This document shows positions 33,240 through 42,157 of a stretch of DNA of 64,000 nt, in pieces (within the stretch, counting starts at the first letter, position 1; every line of letters begins with the position of its first letter). The translations under genes were made by a program, and so were the position numbers. The stretch spans positions 1 to 64,000 of the forward strand of contig NZ_SSBK01000032.1 in the NCBI RefSeq assembly GCF_004795035.1, given 5' to 3'. The DNA is from Streptomyces sp. A0958. GTDB lineage: Bacteria > Actinomycetota > Actinomycetes > Streptomycetales > Streptomycetaceae. Under the pieces are notes generated by a model, which was given only the letters and a program-made list of their open reading frames with translations, was not told the origin of the DNA and did no database searches.

Positions 33240-35654
33240 TCAGCCCCGTACGGGGGCGGTCGCCGTCACGGGTTCGACCAGGGCGTCGCACACCAGCCGG
33301 CGCCGGTGGTCGAGCGTGCGCTCGGGACCGGTGAGGCGCAGGTGCGCGGTGTGCCGGACGCCCCCGGCGCCGCTGGAGGAGGCGAGCCGCAGCTCCAGCG
33401 CCCCGGGCTCGACCACCCGCCGGCCGCCGATGCCGGTGAAGGACACCAGATCGGCGTGGAACCGGAAGCGCACGCGCGCCTCCTGGCCCGCGTCCAGCGG
33501 AACCCGCGCGTAGCCGATGAGCCGGACGTCGGGGCGGGTGGTCTGGGCGACCGGGTCGTGCACGTACAGCTGGACGACCTCCGCCCCCGCCCTGTCACCG
33601 GTGTTGCGGACGGTCAGCTCGATGTCCGCACCGCCGTCCGTGGGGATCTCCTCGGGCACCGGGGCGCCGGGCTCCCAGGCGAAGGAGGTGTACGAGAGGC
33701 CGTGGCCGAAGGGGTACAGCGGCGTCGGGTCCAGGTTGCTGACCCCGTTGGCGAGGCCGAGCGGCGGCTGGAGGTACGTCCAGGGCTGGCCGCCCGGGTG
33801 GCGCGGGACGCCGACCGGGAGCCTGCCGGAGGGGTTGACCCGGCCGGAGAGCACGGCGGCGAGGGCCGGGCCGCCCTCCTCGCCGGGGAAGAACGCCTGC
33901 ACCACGGCGGCGGTGCGGTCCGCCCAGCGGCCGAGCGCGTACGGGCGGCCGGTCAGCAGCACCAGGACGACCGGGGTGCCGCTGTCCAGCAGCGCGTCCA
34001 GCAGTTCGCCCTGGACGCCCGGCAGCGAGAGGTCGTCGGCGTCGCAGCCCTCCCCCGAGGTGCCGCGCCCGAACAGTCCGGCCCGGTCCCCGAGGACGGC
34101 GACGCACACGTCCGCATCCCGGGCCAGGTCCACCGCGGCGGCGATGCCCGAGGTGTCCGTCCCGTCCACCTCGCAGCCGGGCGCGCCGGTGACCTCGGCG
34201 CCGGGGAACTCGCCGCGCAGCGAGTCGAGGACGGTCGGGACGTCGATGCCCATCGCGACCTCGGGGTGCAGGACGCCGACGTGGCTGGGGAAGGAGTAGC
34301 AGCCGAGCATGGCCAGCGCGTCGTCGGCGCGCGGCCCGACCACCGCGATCCGTCCCGTACCGCTCAGCGGCAGGGCGCCCCCGGGGTTGGCGAGCAGCAC
34401 CACGGCCTGTTCGGCCAGTTCGCGGGCGAGGGCCCGGTTGCGCGGCGGGTCCAGGTCGATGGTCTCGCGCGCCTGCTCCGGGCCGGCGTCCCGCAGGCGT
34501 GCGGGCAGCGGGGTCCAGTCGGGGTCGAGCAGCCCCAGTTCGCACTTCTGCAGGAGTACGCGGCGCAGCGCGCGGTCGACGAGTTCCTCGGGGACCGCGC
34601 CGGCCCGCACGGCGGCGACGAGTTCGTCGCCGTAGCTGCGGACGGTGGGCAGCTCCACGTCGACTCCGGCGCGGAGCGCGAGGCGGGCGGCGTCGGCGCG
34701 GTCCTCGGCGACCTTGTGCAGCGTCTCCAGGAAGCCGATGGCGAAGTAGTCGCCGACGACCGTGCCCTCGAAGCCCCAGGTGTCCCGGAGCAGTCCGGTC
34801 AGCAGGGACGGGTCGGCCGCCGAGGGCACCCCGTCGATCTCGGCGTAGGACTGCATGACGGAGCGTGCGCCGCCCTCGATGAGCGCCATCTCGAACGGCG
34901 GCAGGATGACGTCGGCCAGCTCCCTCGCCCCGGCCCTGACCGGTGAGTGGTTGCGGGCGCCGGCCGAGGCCGCGTACCCGGCGAAGTGCTTGAGGGTGGC
35001 GACGATGCCGGCGGACTCCAGGCCCCGCACGTAGGCGGTGCCGATGGTGGCGACCAGGTAGGGGTCCTCGCCGATGGTCTCCTCGACGCGCCCCCACCGC
35101 AGGTCGCGTACCACGTCCAGGACGGGGGCGAGCCCCTGGTGGATGCCCACCGATCGCATGTCGCTGCCGATCCGGTGGGCCATCTCGGTGACCAGGTCCG
35201 GGTTCCAGGCCGCGCCCCAGGACAGCGGGACCGGGTAGGCGGTGGCGCCCCAGGCGGTGAATCCGGCGAGGCACTCCTCGTGGGCGAGCGCCGGGATACC
35301 GAACCGTCCGGCGCCAGCGATGGCCGTCTGGGCCCGGGCCAGGGAGATCGCGCCGACGGCGGGGTCCACGGGTGCGGTGCCGAAGGGGCGGGTCAGCTGG
35401 CCCAGGCCGCGCGGGATCAGCACGTCCCAGTCGATCGCGTCGACCATCTCGTTCTGGTGCGGGGCGACCCCGTCCCCGTCGGCGTCGGCGCCCACCCAGA
35501 TTCCGTACAGCTGGGCGGTCTTCTCCTGGAGGGTCATCCGGGGGACGAGATCGGCCACACGCTCCTCGGGGCCGAGCGCGGGGTCTTGCCAGGGGCCTTC
35601 GACGGCGGTGGCCGCTTCGGTCGTGTGGGCGTGTGGAACAGGGGGGTTTGCCAT
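33240..35654 (-). CDS. bxlA: Intracellular GH3 beta-xylosidase/beta-glucosidase, BxlA-like
   Basis: The 804-residue protein has no signal peptide. The GH3 N-terminal barrel (about 30-330; MTLQEKTAQLYGIWVGADAD) has the nucleophile Asp in TVVGDYFAIGF, followed by the GH3 C-terminal domain (about 370-600) with the acid/base Glu in TSGEGCDADDLSLPG, and a fibronectin-like C-terminal domain. The ATG at 35654 follows AGAGGA. It is the last gene of a binding protein-permease-permease-GH3 operon with a divergent LacI gene, the arrangement of bxlE-F-G-A/bxlR for xylobiose in Streptomyces. It should hydrolyse imported xylo-oligosaccharides; beta-glucosidase activity is the alternative. Confidence 0.85.
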   Translation of the reverse strand: MANPPVPHAHTTEAATAVEGPWQDPALGPEERVADLVPRMTLQEKTAQLYGIWVGADADGDGVAPHQNEMVDAIDWDVLIPRGLGQLTRPFGTAPVDPAVGAISLARAQTAIAGAGRFGIPALAHEECLAGFTAWGATAYPVPLSWGAAWNPDLVTEMAHRIGSDMRSVGIHQGLAPVLDVVRDLRWGRVEETIGEDPYLVATIGTAYVRGLESAGIVATLKHFAGYAASAGARNHSPVRAGARELADVILPPFEMALIEGGARSVMQSYAEIDGVPSAADPSLLTGLLRDTWGFEGTVVGDYFAIGFLETLHKVAEDRADAARLALRAGVDVELPTVRSYGDELVAAVRAGAVPEELVDRALRRVLLQKCELGLLDPDWTPLPARLRDAGPEQARETIDLDPPRNRALARELAEQAVVLLANPGGALPLSGTGRIAVVGPRADDALAMLGCYSFPSHVGVLHPEVAMGIDVPTVLDSLRGEFPGAEVTGAPGCEVDGTDTSGIAAAVDLARDADVCVAVLGDRAGLFGRGTSGEGCDADDLSLPGVQGELLDALLDSGTPVVLVLLTGRPYALGRWADRTAAVVQAFFPGEEGGPALAAVLSGRVNPSGRLPVGVPRHPGGQPWTYLQPPLGLANGVSNLDPTPLYPFGHGLSYTSFAWEPGAPVPEEIPTDGGADIELTVRNTGDRAGAEVVQLYVHDPVAQTTRPDVRLIGYARVPLDAGQEARVRFRFHADLVSFTGIGGRRVVEPGALELRLASSSGAGGVRHTAHLRLTGPERTLDHRRRLVCDALVEPVTATAPVRG

Positions 35655-35704
35655 GGCGGCGGGGATTCCTCTCAAGAGTGCGGTGGTACGTGGCGGCAGG
35701 GGCG

Positions 35705-36598
35705 CTACTTGCCGCCCACCCCCATCAGTCCGTTGACCAGCGCCTTGCGTGCCACGAGGTACACGGCGAAGATCGGCACGACGGAGAGCACGATCGCGGC
35801 CAGCACGGCCGGGATGTTCACCCCGAACTGGGACATGAAGTTGAAGAGACCGAGGGTCAGCACGCGGTTCTCCTCCGACTGGGTCAGGATCAGCGGGAAC
35901 AGGAAGCCGTTCCACGCCTGGAGGGCCGTGTAGATGGCCACCGTGCTGATGCCCGCCTTGGACATCGGGATCGCCAGCTGCCAGAGCATCCGCAGGGGCG
36001 ACGCGCCGTCGAGCGCCATCGCCTCGTACATCTCCTCGGAGACGTCGCGCATGGTGCCGCTGAGGATGAGCACCGCCACCGGCATCGCGAACGCCGCGGT
36101 CGGCAGGATGATCGCCGGCAGGCTGTCGTACAGGCCCATCTTGCTGATGAGCAGGTAGAGCGGCACGATCACGGCCTGCGCGGGGATGGCCACGCCGAGC
36201 AGGAAGGTGCGGAAGGCGAGGCCGGAGAGCCGGCTGCGGGTGCGTACCGCGACGTACGCGACGGGCACCGAGAGCACCAGCACGATCGCCACCGTGGCCA
36301 CGGCGACGATCGCCGTGTTGGTGAGCATCGTGGAGAAGCCGCTGTCCAGCACCGTGCGGTAGTTGTCGAGCGTGGGGTTGGTCGGGACGGCCAGCGGATC
36401 GCCGTTCAGCGCCTCGTCCTGGTGCATGAGCGAGGAGGAGACGAGCGTGTAGAGCGGGACGATCACGAGCACGAGCCAGACCAGCGAGCCGAGGCCGGCC
36501 AGCGGGTTGCCCCACTTCCGGCGGCGCCGGGCGGTGGCGGGGCGGGTGCGGGTCAGGGGCTGTGCGGGGCGCGCGTCGGGGCGGGTGTCGATCGACAT
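35705..36598 (-). CDS. bxlG: Carbohydrate ABC transporter permease, MalG family
   Basis: The 297-residue protein has six predicted helices after a basic cytoplasmic N-terminus and the MalG-family EAA loop YEAMALDGASPLRMLWQLAIPMSKAG. It pairs with the MalF-type permease encoded just upstream (4 bases between the genes). The ATPase is not encoded here; in Streptomyces such importers share MsiK from elsewhere. Confidence 0.86.
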   Translation of the reverse strand: MSIDTRPDARPAQPLTRTRPATARRRRKWGNPLAGLGSLVWLVLVIVPLYTLVSSSLMHQDEALNGDPLAVPTNPTLDNYRTVLDSGFSTMLTNTAIVAVATVAIVLVLSVPVAYVAVRTRSRLSGLAFRTFLLGVAIPAQAVIVPLYLLISKMGLYDSLPAIILPTAAFAMPVAVLILSGTMRDVSEEMYEAMALDGASPLRMLWQLAIPMSKAGISTVAIYTALQAWNGFLFPLILTQSEENRVLTLGLFNFMSQFGVNIPAVLAAIVLSVVPIFAVYLVARKALVNGLMGVGGK

Positions 36599-36602
36599 CT
36601 CG

Positions 36603-37532
36603 TCACATACCTTCCCGGGTGGAGCGCATGTTCCCGAAGCCGCTGAAGCGGACCAGGATCAGCGAGAGGGCGGTGGCCACGACGACCAGGGCCGTCGCGA
36701 TCGCGGCGGCGTACCCGAGGTCGTAGGTCTGGAAACCGGTGCGGTACATCAGGTACGGGAGCACGGTGGTGTCGGTGCCGGGGCCGCCCTTGGTCATGAT
36801 GAGCACGGTGTCGAAGTAGGTCAGCGAGCCGACGATCATCAGGACCGACGAGGTGGTGATGGTGTTGCGCAGCTGCGGCAGGGTGATGTGGAAGAACTGC
36901 CGGAACATGCCGGCGCCGTCGATCTCCGCGGCCTGGTAGAGGACCTGCGGGATCTGCCGGGTGCCGCCCTGGTAGATCAGGGTGTGGAAGGGCATGAACT
37001 GCCAGCCGCCGACGAAGGCCACGGTGAGCAGGGCGCCGGTGGAGGAGCCCATGATGTTCGGGTCGATGCCGAGCCAGGGCCCGATCTCCTTGATCACCCC
37101 GAAGTTGGGGTCGAGCAGCGCGTGGAAGAGCATCGCGATGGCCGTGGTGGAGAGCAGCAGCGGGATGAAGAAGACGGCCGAGAGCACGGCGCGGCTGCGC
37201 TGCCGGCCGGCGGCCCAGACGCCGAGCAGCAGGGCCACCGGGGTCTGGAAGGCCCAGCTGATCGAGGTGAGGAGCAGGCTGAGCCAGGCGGCCTGGCGGA
37301 ACTCCGGGTCCTTGAAGAGCCGGGTCCAGTTGGCCGTGCCGACGGAGGTCGGGGAGTTCAGCCCGTCCCAGTGGCAGAAGGAGAGGTAGACGGCGATCCC
37401 CAGCGGGACGATCGCGAAGAGGGCGAAGAAGACGATGCCGGGCAGGGCCCAGGCGACCGGGGGGCGGCCGACGTTGCCGACGGCCGCCTTCCTTCCTCCA
37501 CGCACCTTTGTGTACGAAGAGAGGTGGGACAT
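36603..37532 (-). CDS. bxlF: Carbohydrate ABC transporter permease, MalF family
   Basis: The 309-residue protein has six hydrophobic helices and the EAA loop YQAAEIDGAGMFRQFFHITLPQLRNT. The ATG at 37532 lies 2 bases after the binding-protein stop, so the two are coupled. The N-terminal region SSYTKVRGGRKAA is a cytoplasmic basic leader. Confidence 0.86.
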   Translation of the reverse strand: MSHLSSYTKVRGGRKAAVGNVGRPPVAWALPGIVFFALFAIVPLGIAVYLSFCHWDGLNSPTSVGTANWTRLFKDPEFRQAAWLSLLLTSISWAFQTPVALLLGVWAAGRQRSRAVLSAVFFIPLLLSTTAIAMLFHALLDPNFGVIKEIGPWLGIDPNIMGSSTGALLTVAFVGGWQFMPFHTLIYQGGTRQIPQVLYQAAEIDGAGMFRQFFHITLPQLRNTITTSSVLMIVGSLTYFDTVLIMTKGGPGTDTTVLPYLMYRTGFQTYDLGYAAAIATALVVVATALSLILVRFSGFGNMRSTREGM

Positions 37533-37534
37533 CG

Positions 37535-38845
37535 TTACTTGACGGCCTTCATCGCGGCGACGAACTGCTCGGGCGTGGACTTGCCGGCGAACAGCTTGCT
37601 GATCTCGGTGAGCAGCGGGGTGGCGTACCGGGACTCCAGCGCCTGGTCCCACGAGAGGGTGAAGCTCGGGGCGTTCTGGACCATCTCGTACTGGTCGGTG
37701 GCGAACTTCGGGTTGGGCGAGCCGCTGAGCATGGAGGCGGCGTTGGACGTGGTGGGCACGTCACCGTTGTCGACCAGGGCCTGGGCGTAGGACTTGGAGG
37801 CCATGGTCTTCAGGAAGGCTATGGCCGCGTCCTTGTGCTTGGTGCGGGAGTTGATCGACCAGTAGTTGGTGGGGTTGCCCACCACGTCGGCCGGGTCGCC
37901 GACGCCGCCGGCCACGGTCGGGAAGCCGGCCCAGCCGAGTTCTTCCTCGGCGAACTTCGGCGCCTTGCCGAGCTGGGTCGAGTACTCCCACGAACCCATC
38001 AGGTGCATGGCCGCCTTGCCCTTGTTGAGCAGGGTGGGGGCACCGCCGTTGCCGTAGTCGACGGAGTTGAAGTTCTTGCCGAAGGCCCCGTCGTCCACGA
38101 GCTGCTTGACGGTCCGGGCCGCCTTGAGGACGGCCGGGTCGCCCCAGGCCGAGCTGTCACCGTTCTGGATCTTCCGGAAGACGTCGGGGCCGCCGATCCG
38201 GTCGAGCAGGTACTCCATCCACATCAGCTCGGGCCACTTGTCGGAGCCGCCGAGGGCGAAGGGGGTGATGCCCTTGCTCTTGAAGGTCGTGATGGCCTTC
38301 TGCAGGTCCTCCCACGTCTTGGGGACCTCGACCTTGTTCTCGGCGAAGAGGGTCTTGTTGTAGAAGAGCATCACGGGCTGCATGCCGCGCATCGGCACCC
38401 CGTAGATCTTTCCGTCGAGGCTGCCCGCCTCGACGATGGACGGGAGGAAGCCGTCCTTGAGGGTGGCGTCGTTCTTGACGGCCGAGGTGAGGTCGACCAG
38501 CTGGCCAGCGTCGAGGTACGGCTTGATGGAGCCGCCGCCCCAGTTGTAGAAGATGTCCGGGGCACTGGGCGAGCCCATGGCGCTGCGGAGCTTGTTGACG
38601 TACTCGGTGCCCGGCACCGGGACCAGCTTGACCTTGACCTTCGAGGTCTTGTTGAACTCCTCGACCGCCGCTTCCTGGATCTTGACGGCGTCGTCGCCGT
38701 AGACGTACGCGGTGAGGGTGCCCCCGCCACCACCGCTGTCGCCGTCCGATCCGCAGCCCGCCAGGACCCCTGCCATGACCATGGCCGCACCGGCCGCGGT
38801 CCATCTCGCCGTGCGCCTGCCCTGAGTGAAAAATCCCGACCGCAT
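37535..38845 (-). CDS. bxlE: Extracellular sugar-binding lipoprotein, BxlE-like
   Basis: The 436-residue protein has a lipoprotein signal (lipobox VLAGC near residue 31), a Gly/Ser linker and a family-1 extracellular binding domain: APDIFYNWGGGSIKPYLDAG, MRGMQPVMLFYNKTLF, and AAMHLMGSWEYS. The ATG at 38845 follows AGAGG. It is the first gene of the operon and faces the divergent LacI gene across a region with repeated GAA half-sites. Assignment to xylobiose depends on gene order; cellobiose-type binding is possible. Confidence 0.84.
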   Translation of the reverse strand: MRSGFFTQGRRTARWTAAGAAMVMAGVLAGCGSDGDSGGGGGTLTAYVYGDDAVKIQEAAVEEFNKTSKVKVKLVPVPGTEYVNKLRSAMGSPSAPDIFYNWGGGSIKPYLDAGQLVDLTSAVKNDATLKDGFLPSIVEAGSLDGKIYGVPMRGMQPVMLFYNKTLFAENKVEVPKTWEDLQKAITTFKSKGITPFALGGSDKWPELMWMEYLLDRIGGPDVFRKIQNGDSSAWGDPAVLKAARTVKQLVDDGAFGKNFNSVDYGNGGAPTLLNKGKAAMHLMGSWEYSTQLGKAPKFAEEELGWAGFPTVAGGVGDPADVVGNPTNYWSINSRTKHKDAAIAFLKTMASKSYAQALVDNGDVPTTSNAASMLSGSPNPKFATDQYEMVQNAPSFTLSWDQALESRYATPLLTEISKLFAGKSTPEQFVAAMKAVK

Positions 38846-38854
38846 GACCGCACC

Positions 38855-38895
38855 TCTGTCGAATGTTTCGGAATTGCTTGCGAATGTTGCCGGAA
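38855..38895. promoter_or_regulatory. Repeated CGAATGTT half-sites, candidate LacI/BxlR operator
   Basis: CGAATGTT occurs at 38860 and 38881, 21 bases (two helical turns) apart, with a further GGAATT between and CGGAAC after. This GAA-rich cluster lies directly upstream of the bxlE-like start in the divergent control region. Confidence 0.6.
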
Positions 38896-38996
38896 CCGTA
38901 CGGTCGGGTTTCGGGCCAGTCAAGAGGTCGCGGGGCGCGAATTCTCCGCAGGGGCTTCCCCCTCCGTTCGCCCGCCAGGCGGTTACGCTTCGCTGT

Positions 38997-40055
38997 ATGA
39001 GCCCCGCAAACGTCCAGTCACATCAGGAGAATGCGCCTGCCGGAGCGTCGTCGAACGGCGCTGCCACGCTGGCGGAAATCGCCCGAGCGGCCGGAGTCTC
39101 GGCTCCGACAGTTTCGAAGGTGCTGAACGGGCGTGCCGATGTCGCGCCCAGCACGCGCACCAAGGTGGAGGAGTTGCTGCTGCTGCACGGCTACCGCCGC
39201 AGACGCGGCTCCACCACGCAGTCGCAACTGATCGACCTGGTCTTCCACGAGCTGGACAGCTCATGGGCGATGGAGGTCGTGCGCGGTGTCGAGAACGTCG
39301 CGCGCGAGGAGGGCCTGAGCCTCGTCCTCTCGGAGAGCGCGGGCCGCCTCAGCCCCGGGCAGACCTGGGTGGACGGGGTGCTGGCCCGCCGGCCGGTCGG
39401 GGCGATCCTGGTCCTGTCGGACCTCACCGCCGCCCAGCGCGCCCAGCTCACCAGCCGCAGCATCCCGTACGCGGTGGTCGACCCGGCCGGCGATCCCGGC
39501 GACGACATCCCCTCGGTCGGGACGACGAACTGGCAGGGCGGTCTCGCCGCCACCCGTCACCTCACCGGGCTCGGGCACCGCAGGATCGGCGTCGTCAGCG
39601 GCCCGTCCCGGATGATGTGCAGCCGGGCCCGGGTGGACGGTTACCGCGCCGCCCTGGAGACGGCGGGTCTGCCGATCGACCCGGCGCTGATCCGCGAGGG
39701 CGAGTTCCAGCACGAGGCGGGCTACGCGGCGGGCATGGAGCTGCTGCGCTCGGCGGACCGGCCGACCGCGGTCTTCGCCGGCAACGACCTCCAGGCGCTC
39801 GGCGTGTACGAGGCGGCGCGCGAGCTGGGGCTGCGCATCCCGGAGGACCTGAGCGTGGTCGGTTTCGACGACCTGCCGCTCACCCGGTGGATCGGGCCGC
39901 CGCTGACCACGGTGCGCCAGCCGCTGATCGAGATGGCCGAGACCGCGGCCCGCCTGGTGCTCGACCTCGGCCGGGGCCGGCAGCCCGCGACGACGCGCGT
40001 CGACCTGGCCACCAACCTGGTGGTCCGCAGCAGCACGGCCCCGCCCCGCCGCTGA
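38997..40055 (+). CDS. bxlR: LacI family regulator, BxlR-like
   Basis: The 352-residue repressor has a 22-residue N-terminal extension, then the helix-turn-helix TLAEIARAAGVSAPTVSKVL and hinge LLLLHGYRRRRG, and a sugar-binding core ending VVGFDDLPLTRWIGPPLTTV. The ATG at 38997 is 7 bases after TACGCT with no ribosome binding site, suggesting a leaderless transcript. It diverges from the bxlE-F-G-A-like operon and is expected to repress it in the absence of xylo-oligosaccharides. Confidence 0.86.
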   Translation: MSPANVQSHQENAPAGASSNGAATLAEIARAAGVSAPTVSKVLNGRADVAPSTRTKVEELLLLHGYRRRRGSTTQSQLIDLVFHELDSSWAMEVVRGVENVAREEGLSLVLSESAGRLSPGQTWVDGVLARRPVGAILVLSDLTAAQRAQLTSRSIPYAVVDPAGDPGDDIPSVGTTNWQGGLAATRHLTGLGHRRIGVVSGPSRMMCSRARVDGYRAALETAGLPIDPALIREGEFQHEAGYAAGMELLRSADRPTAVFAGNDLQALGVYEAARELGLRIPEDLSVVGFDDLPLTRWIGPPLTTVRQPLIEMAETAARLVLDLGRGRQPATTRVDLATNLVVRSSTAPPRR

Positions 40056-40235
40056 CAACAGGGGTGTTCAGGACCACCTGCGGCGGTGGGACCCGGGCCC
40101 CGGCCGACAAGGGCGCCGGCCCGCCTGAGAGCGCGCACTACGGCACGGTGCTGTGCGACGTGCTGCGCGGGAGGGCGGGCGGCAGCGGTCGACGTGTGAT
40201 GCCCGCCGCCGGGCGCCCGCCGCCCATCGCCCGGC

Positions 40236-40913
40236 TCAGGGAAGGCGCCAGTCCACCGGCTGTGCGCCCTGGCCCACGAGGAGTTCGTTGACGCGGCTGA
40301 ACGGCCTGGACCCGAAGAACCCGCGGTCGGCGGACATCGGGGAGGGATGGGCGGACTCGATGGCCGGCAGGTCGCCGAGCAGCGGCCGCAGATTGCGCGC
40401 GTCGCGGCCCCACAGCACCGACACCAGCGGCTTGCCCCGGGCGACCAGGGCGCGGATGGCCTGTTCGGTCACTTCCTCCCAGCCCTTGCCGCGGTGGGCG
40501 CCGGGCGAGCGGGGCGCGGTGGTCAGCGCCCTGTTCAGCAGCAGCACGCCCTGGCGCGTCCACGGCGTCAGGTCGCCGTTCGACGGCCGGGGCAGCCCCA
40601 GGTCGGTGTTCAGCTCGCGGTAGATGTTCTCCAGGCTGCCGGGGAGCCTGCGGACCTCGGGGGCGACCGCGAAGCTCAGCCCGATGGCCATGCCCGGTGT
40701 GGGATAGGGGTCCTGACCGACGATCAGCACCCGTACCTCGTCGAAGGGCTGCTGGAACGCGCGCAGCACGTTCGTCCCGGACGGGAGATAGGTGCGGCCC
40801 GCCGCGACCTCCGCGCGCAGGAAATCGCCCATCGCGGCGATGCGCCCCGCCACAGGGGCCAGGGCGTCGGCCCAGCCGGGCTCGACAACTTCGTTCAACG
40901 GTCGTGCTGTCAC
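40236..40913 (-). CDS. ung: Uracil-DNA glycosylase, family 1
   Basis: The 225-residue protein removes uracil from DNA. Diagnostic motifs are the water-activating VGQDPYPTPGMAIGLSF (catalytic Asp), the uracil-binding VLLLNRALTT, and the C-terminal minor-groove loop HPSPMSADRGFFGSRPFS. Length and motifs fit a full, active enzyme; Streptomyces commonly carry two copies. It is transcribed alone and diverges from the sugar kinase. Confidence 0.95.
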   Translation of the reverse strand: MTARPLNEVVEPGWADALAPVAGRIAAMGDFLRAEVAAGRTYLPSGTNVLRAFQQPFDEVRVLIVGQDPYPTPGMAIGLSFAVAPEVRRLPGSLENIYRELNTDLGLPRPSNGDLTPWTRQGVLLLNRALTTAPRSPGAHRGKGWEEVTEQAIRALVARGKPLVSVLWGRDARNLRPLLGDLPAIESAHPSPMSADRGFFGSRPFSRVNELLVGQGAQPVDWRLP

Positions 40914-40996
40914 GGAAGATCACCCTACCGGCGCAACGCGGGGCCCCGGCGATAGGGTGCTGCCGTTCTTCCCCTTCGTCCCCCTGGAGCCGGTCC

Positions 40997-42085
40997 ATGA
41001 CGTCGCACGGGCACGTGGCCGGGGAACCCGGCGGGTACGTCCTCGGGGTGGACTCGGGCGGCTCCGGGCTCAGGGTGGCGCTGGGCGCCCCGGAGACGGA
41101 CGTCCCCCTGGACACCGTCGTGTGCGACGAGCCGGTGCGCACCGGCGCCCACGGCATCGAGGCCGCCCATCTGCTGGAGCAGGTGCTGCCCGCCGCCCGC
41201 GCCCTGCTCGCCCGGCAGGGTGACGGCGGGCGGATCACCGCAGCGGCGGTGGGCGCCGCGGGCATGGCCACGCTGGGCGGCCAGTTGCGCGCCGAGCTGC
41301 CGGCCGCCCTGGCGGACGCGCTGGGGGTGCGCCGGATCGCGCTCGCGGCCGACGCGGTGACCGCGTACGCCGGAGCGGTCGGGCAGCGGCCGGGCGCGGT
41401 GGTGGCCGCAGGGACCGGGCTGATCGCGCTGGGCACGGACCTGACGCGGTGGCGGCGGGCCGACGGCTGGGGGCACCTGCTGGGCGACAGCGGGGGCGGT
41501 GCCTGGATCGGGCGGGCCGGGCTGGACGCGGCGATGCGCGCCCACGACGGGCGGCGCGGTGGCTCGGCGGCGCTGCTGGCCCGGCTGGAGGCGGTGTTCG
41601 GCCCGCCGCAGGAACTGCCCGGCCTGCTCTACCCGCGCACCGACCGGCCCGCCGTGCTGGCCTCGTTCGCCCCGGAGGTGGCCGCGTGCGCGGCCGAGGA
41701 CCCGGTCGCCGAGGGCATCCTGCGGGCCGCCGGGGCGCACATCGCGGAGGCGGCCGCGGCGGTGTGCCCGGAGGCCGGAGCGGACGGGGAGGGGTACGAA
41801 GTCGCGCTGGCGGGCGGGCTGTTCCGGATGGGCGAGCCGTTGCTCGCACCCCTGCGCGCGGGATTGGCGCGGCTGCTGCCGGGGGCACGGGCGGTCCCCG
41901 GTTCGGGTGATCCCCTGATCGGTGCGCTGCGCATCGCCCAGGCCCTGGCCACCGGCGGTCTGAGGCTGCCGCACCATCCGACGTTGCTCTGCCTGCCGGG
42001 GCCCGCGCCGGTGACCTCGGGAAACGGAGAAACGAACGCTGACGACAGATCAGGGCAGTTGCCCGGTAAGCCGCCGATCGGATAA
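40997..42085 (+). CDS. BadF/BadG/BcrA/BcrD ATPase family sugar kinase (N-acetylglucosamine kinase-like)
   Basis: The 362-residue actin-fold protein has phosphate 1 motif GVDSGGSGLR near residue 16, phosphate 2 VVAAGTGLIALG, and the adenosine region YEVALAGGLFRMG. This matches the BadF-type kinases that include N-acetylglucosamine kinase. The ATG follows GGAG. The last 30 residues are low-complexity. It precedes a sirohydrochlorin chelatase-like gene by 72 bases, with no obvious functional link. Confidence 0.82.
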   Translation: MTSHGHVAGEPGGYVLGVDSGGSGLRVALGAPETDVPLDTVVCDEPVRTGAHGIEAAHLLEQVLPAARALLARQGDGGRITAAAVGAAGMATLGGQLRAELPAALADALGVRRIALAADAVTAYAGAVGQRPGAVVAAGTGLIALGTDLTRWRRADGWGHLLGDSGGGAWIGRAGLDAAMRAHDGRRGGSAALLARLEAVFGPPQELPGLLYPRTDRPAVLASFAPEVAACAAEDPVAEGILRAAGAHIAEAAAAVCPEAGADGEGYEVALAGGLFRMGEPLLAPLRAGLARLLPGARAVPGSGDPLIGALRIAQALATGGLRLPHHPTLLCLPGPAPVTSGNGETNADDRSGQLPGKPPIG

Positions 42086-42157
42086 ATGCGGACAGAGGCC
42101 GCTCGACCGGACCCTCCCCGCGCAGGGGCGCATCCAAAACCAGTAGCATGCGGCGCC

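Noticed and set aside
32016..34946. Forward frame beginning after AAGGAGG near 32001, a possible divergent regulator of the OYE gene
   Set aside because: The translation is Pro/Ser/Arg low complexity at first and then runs antisense through three real genes; no helix-turn-helix is seen. Kept only as a hint of a lost gene.
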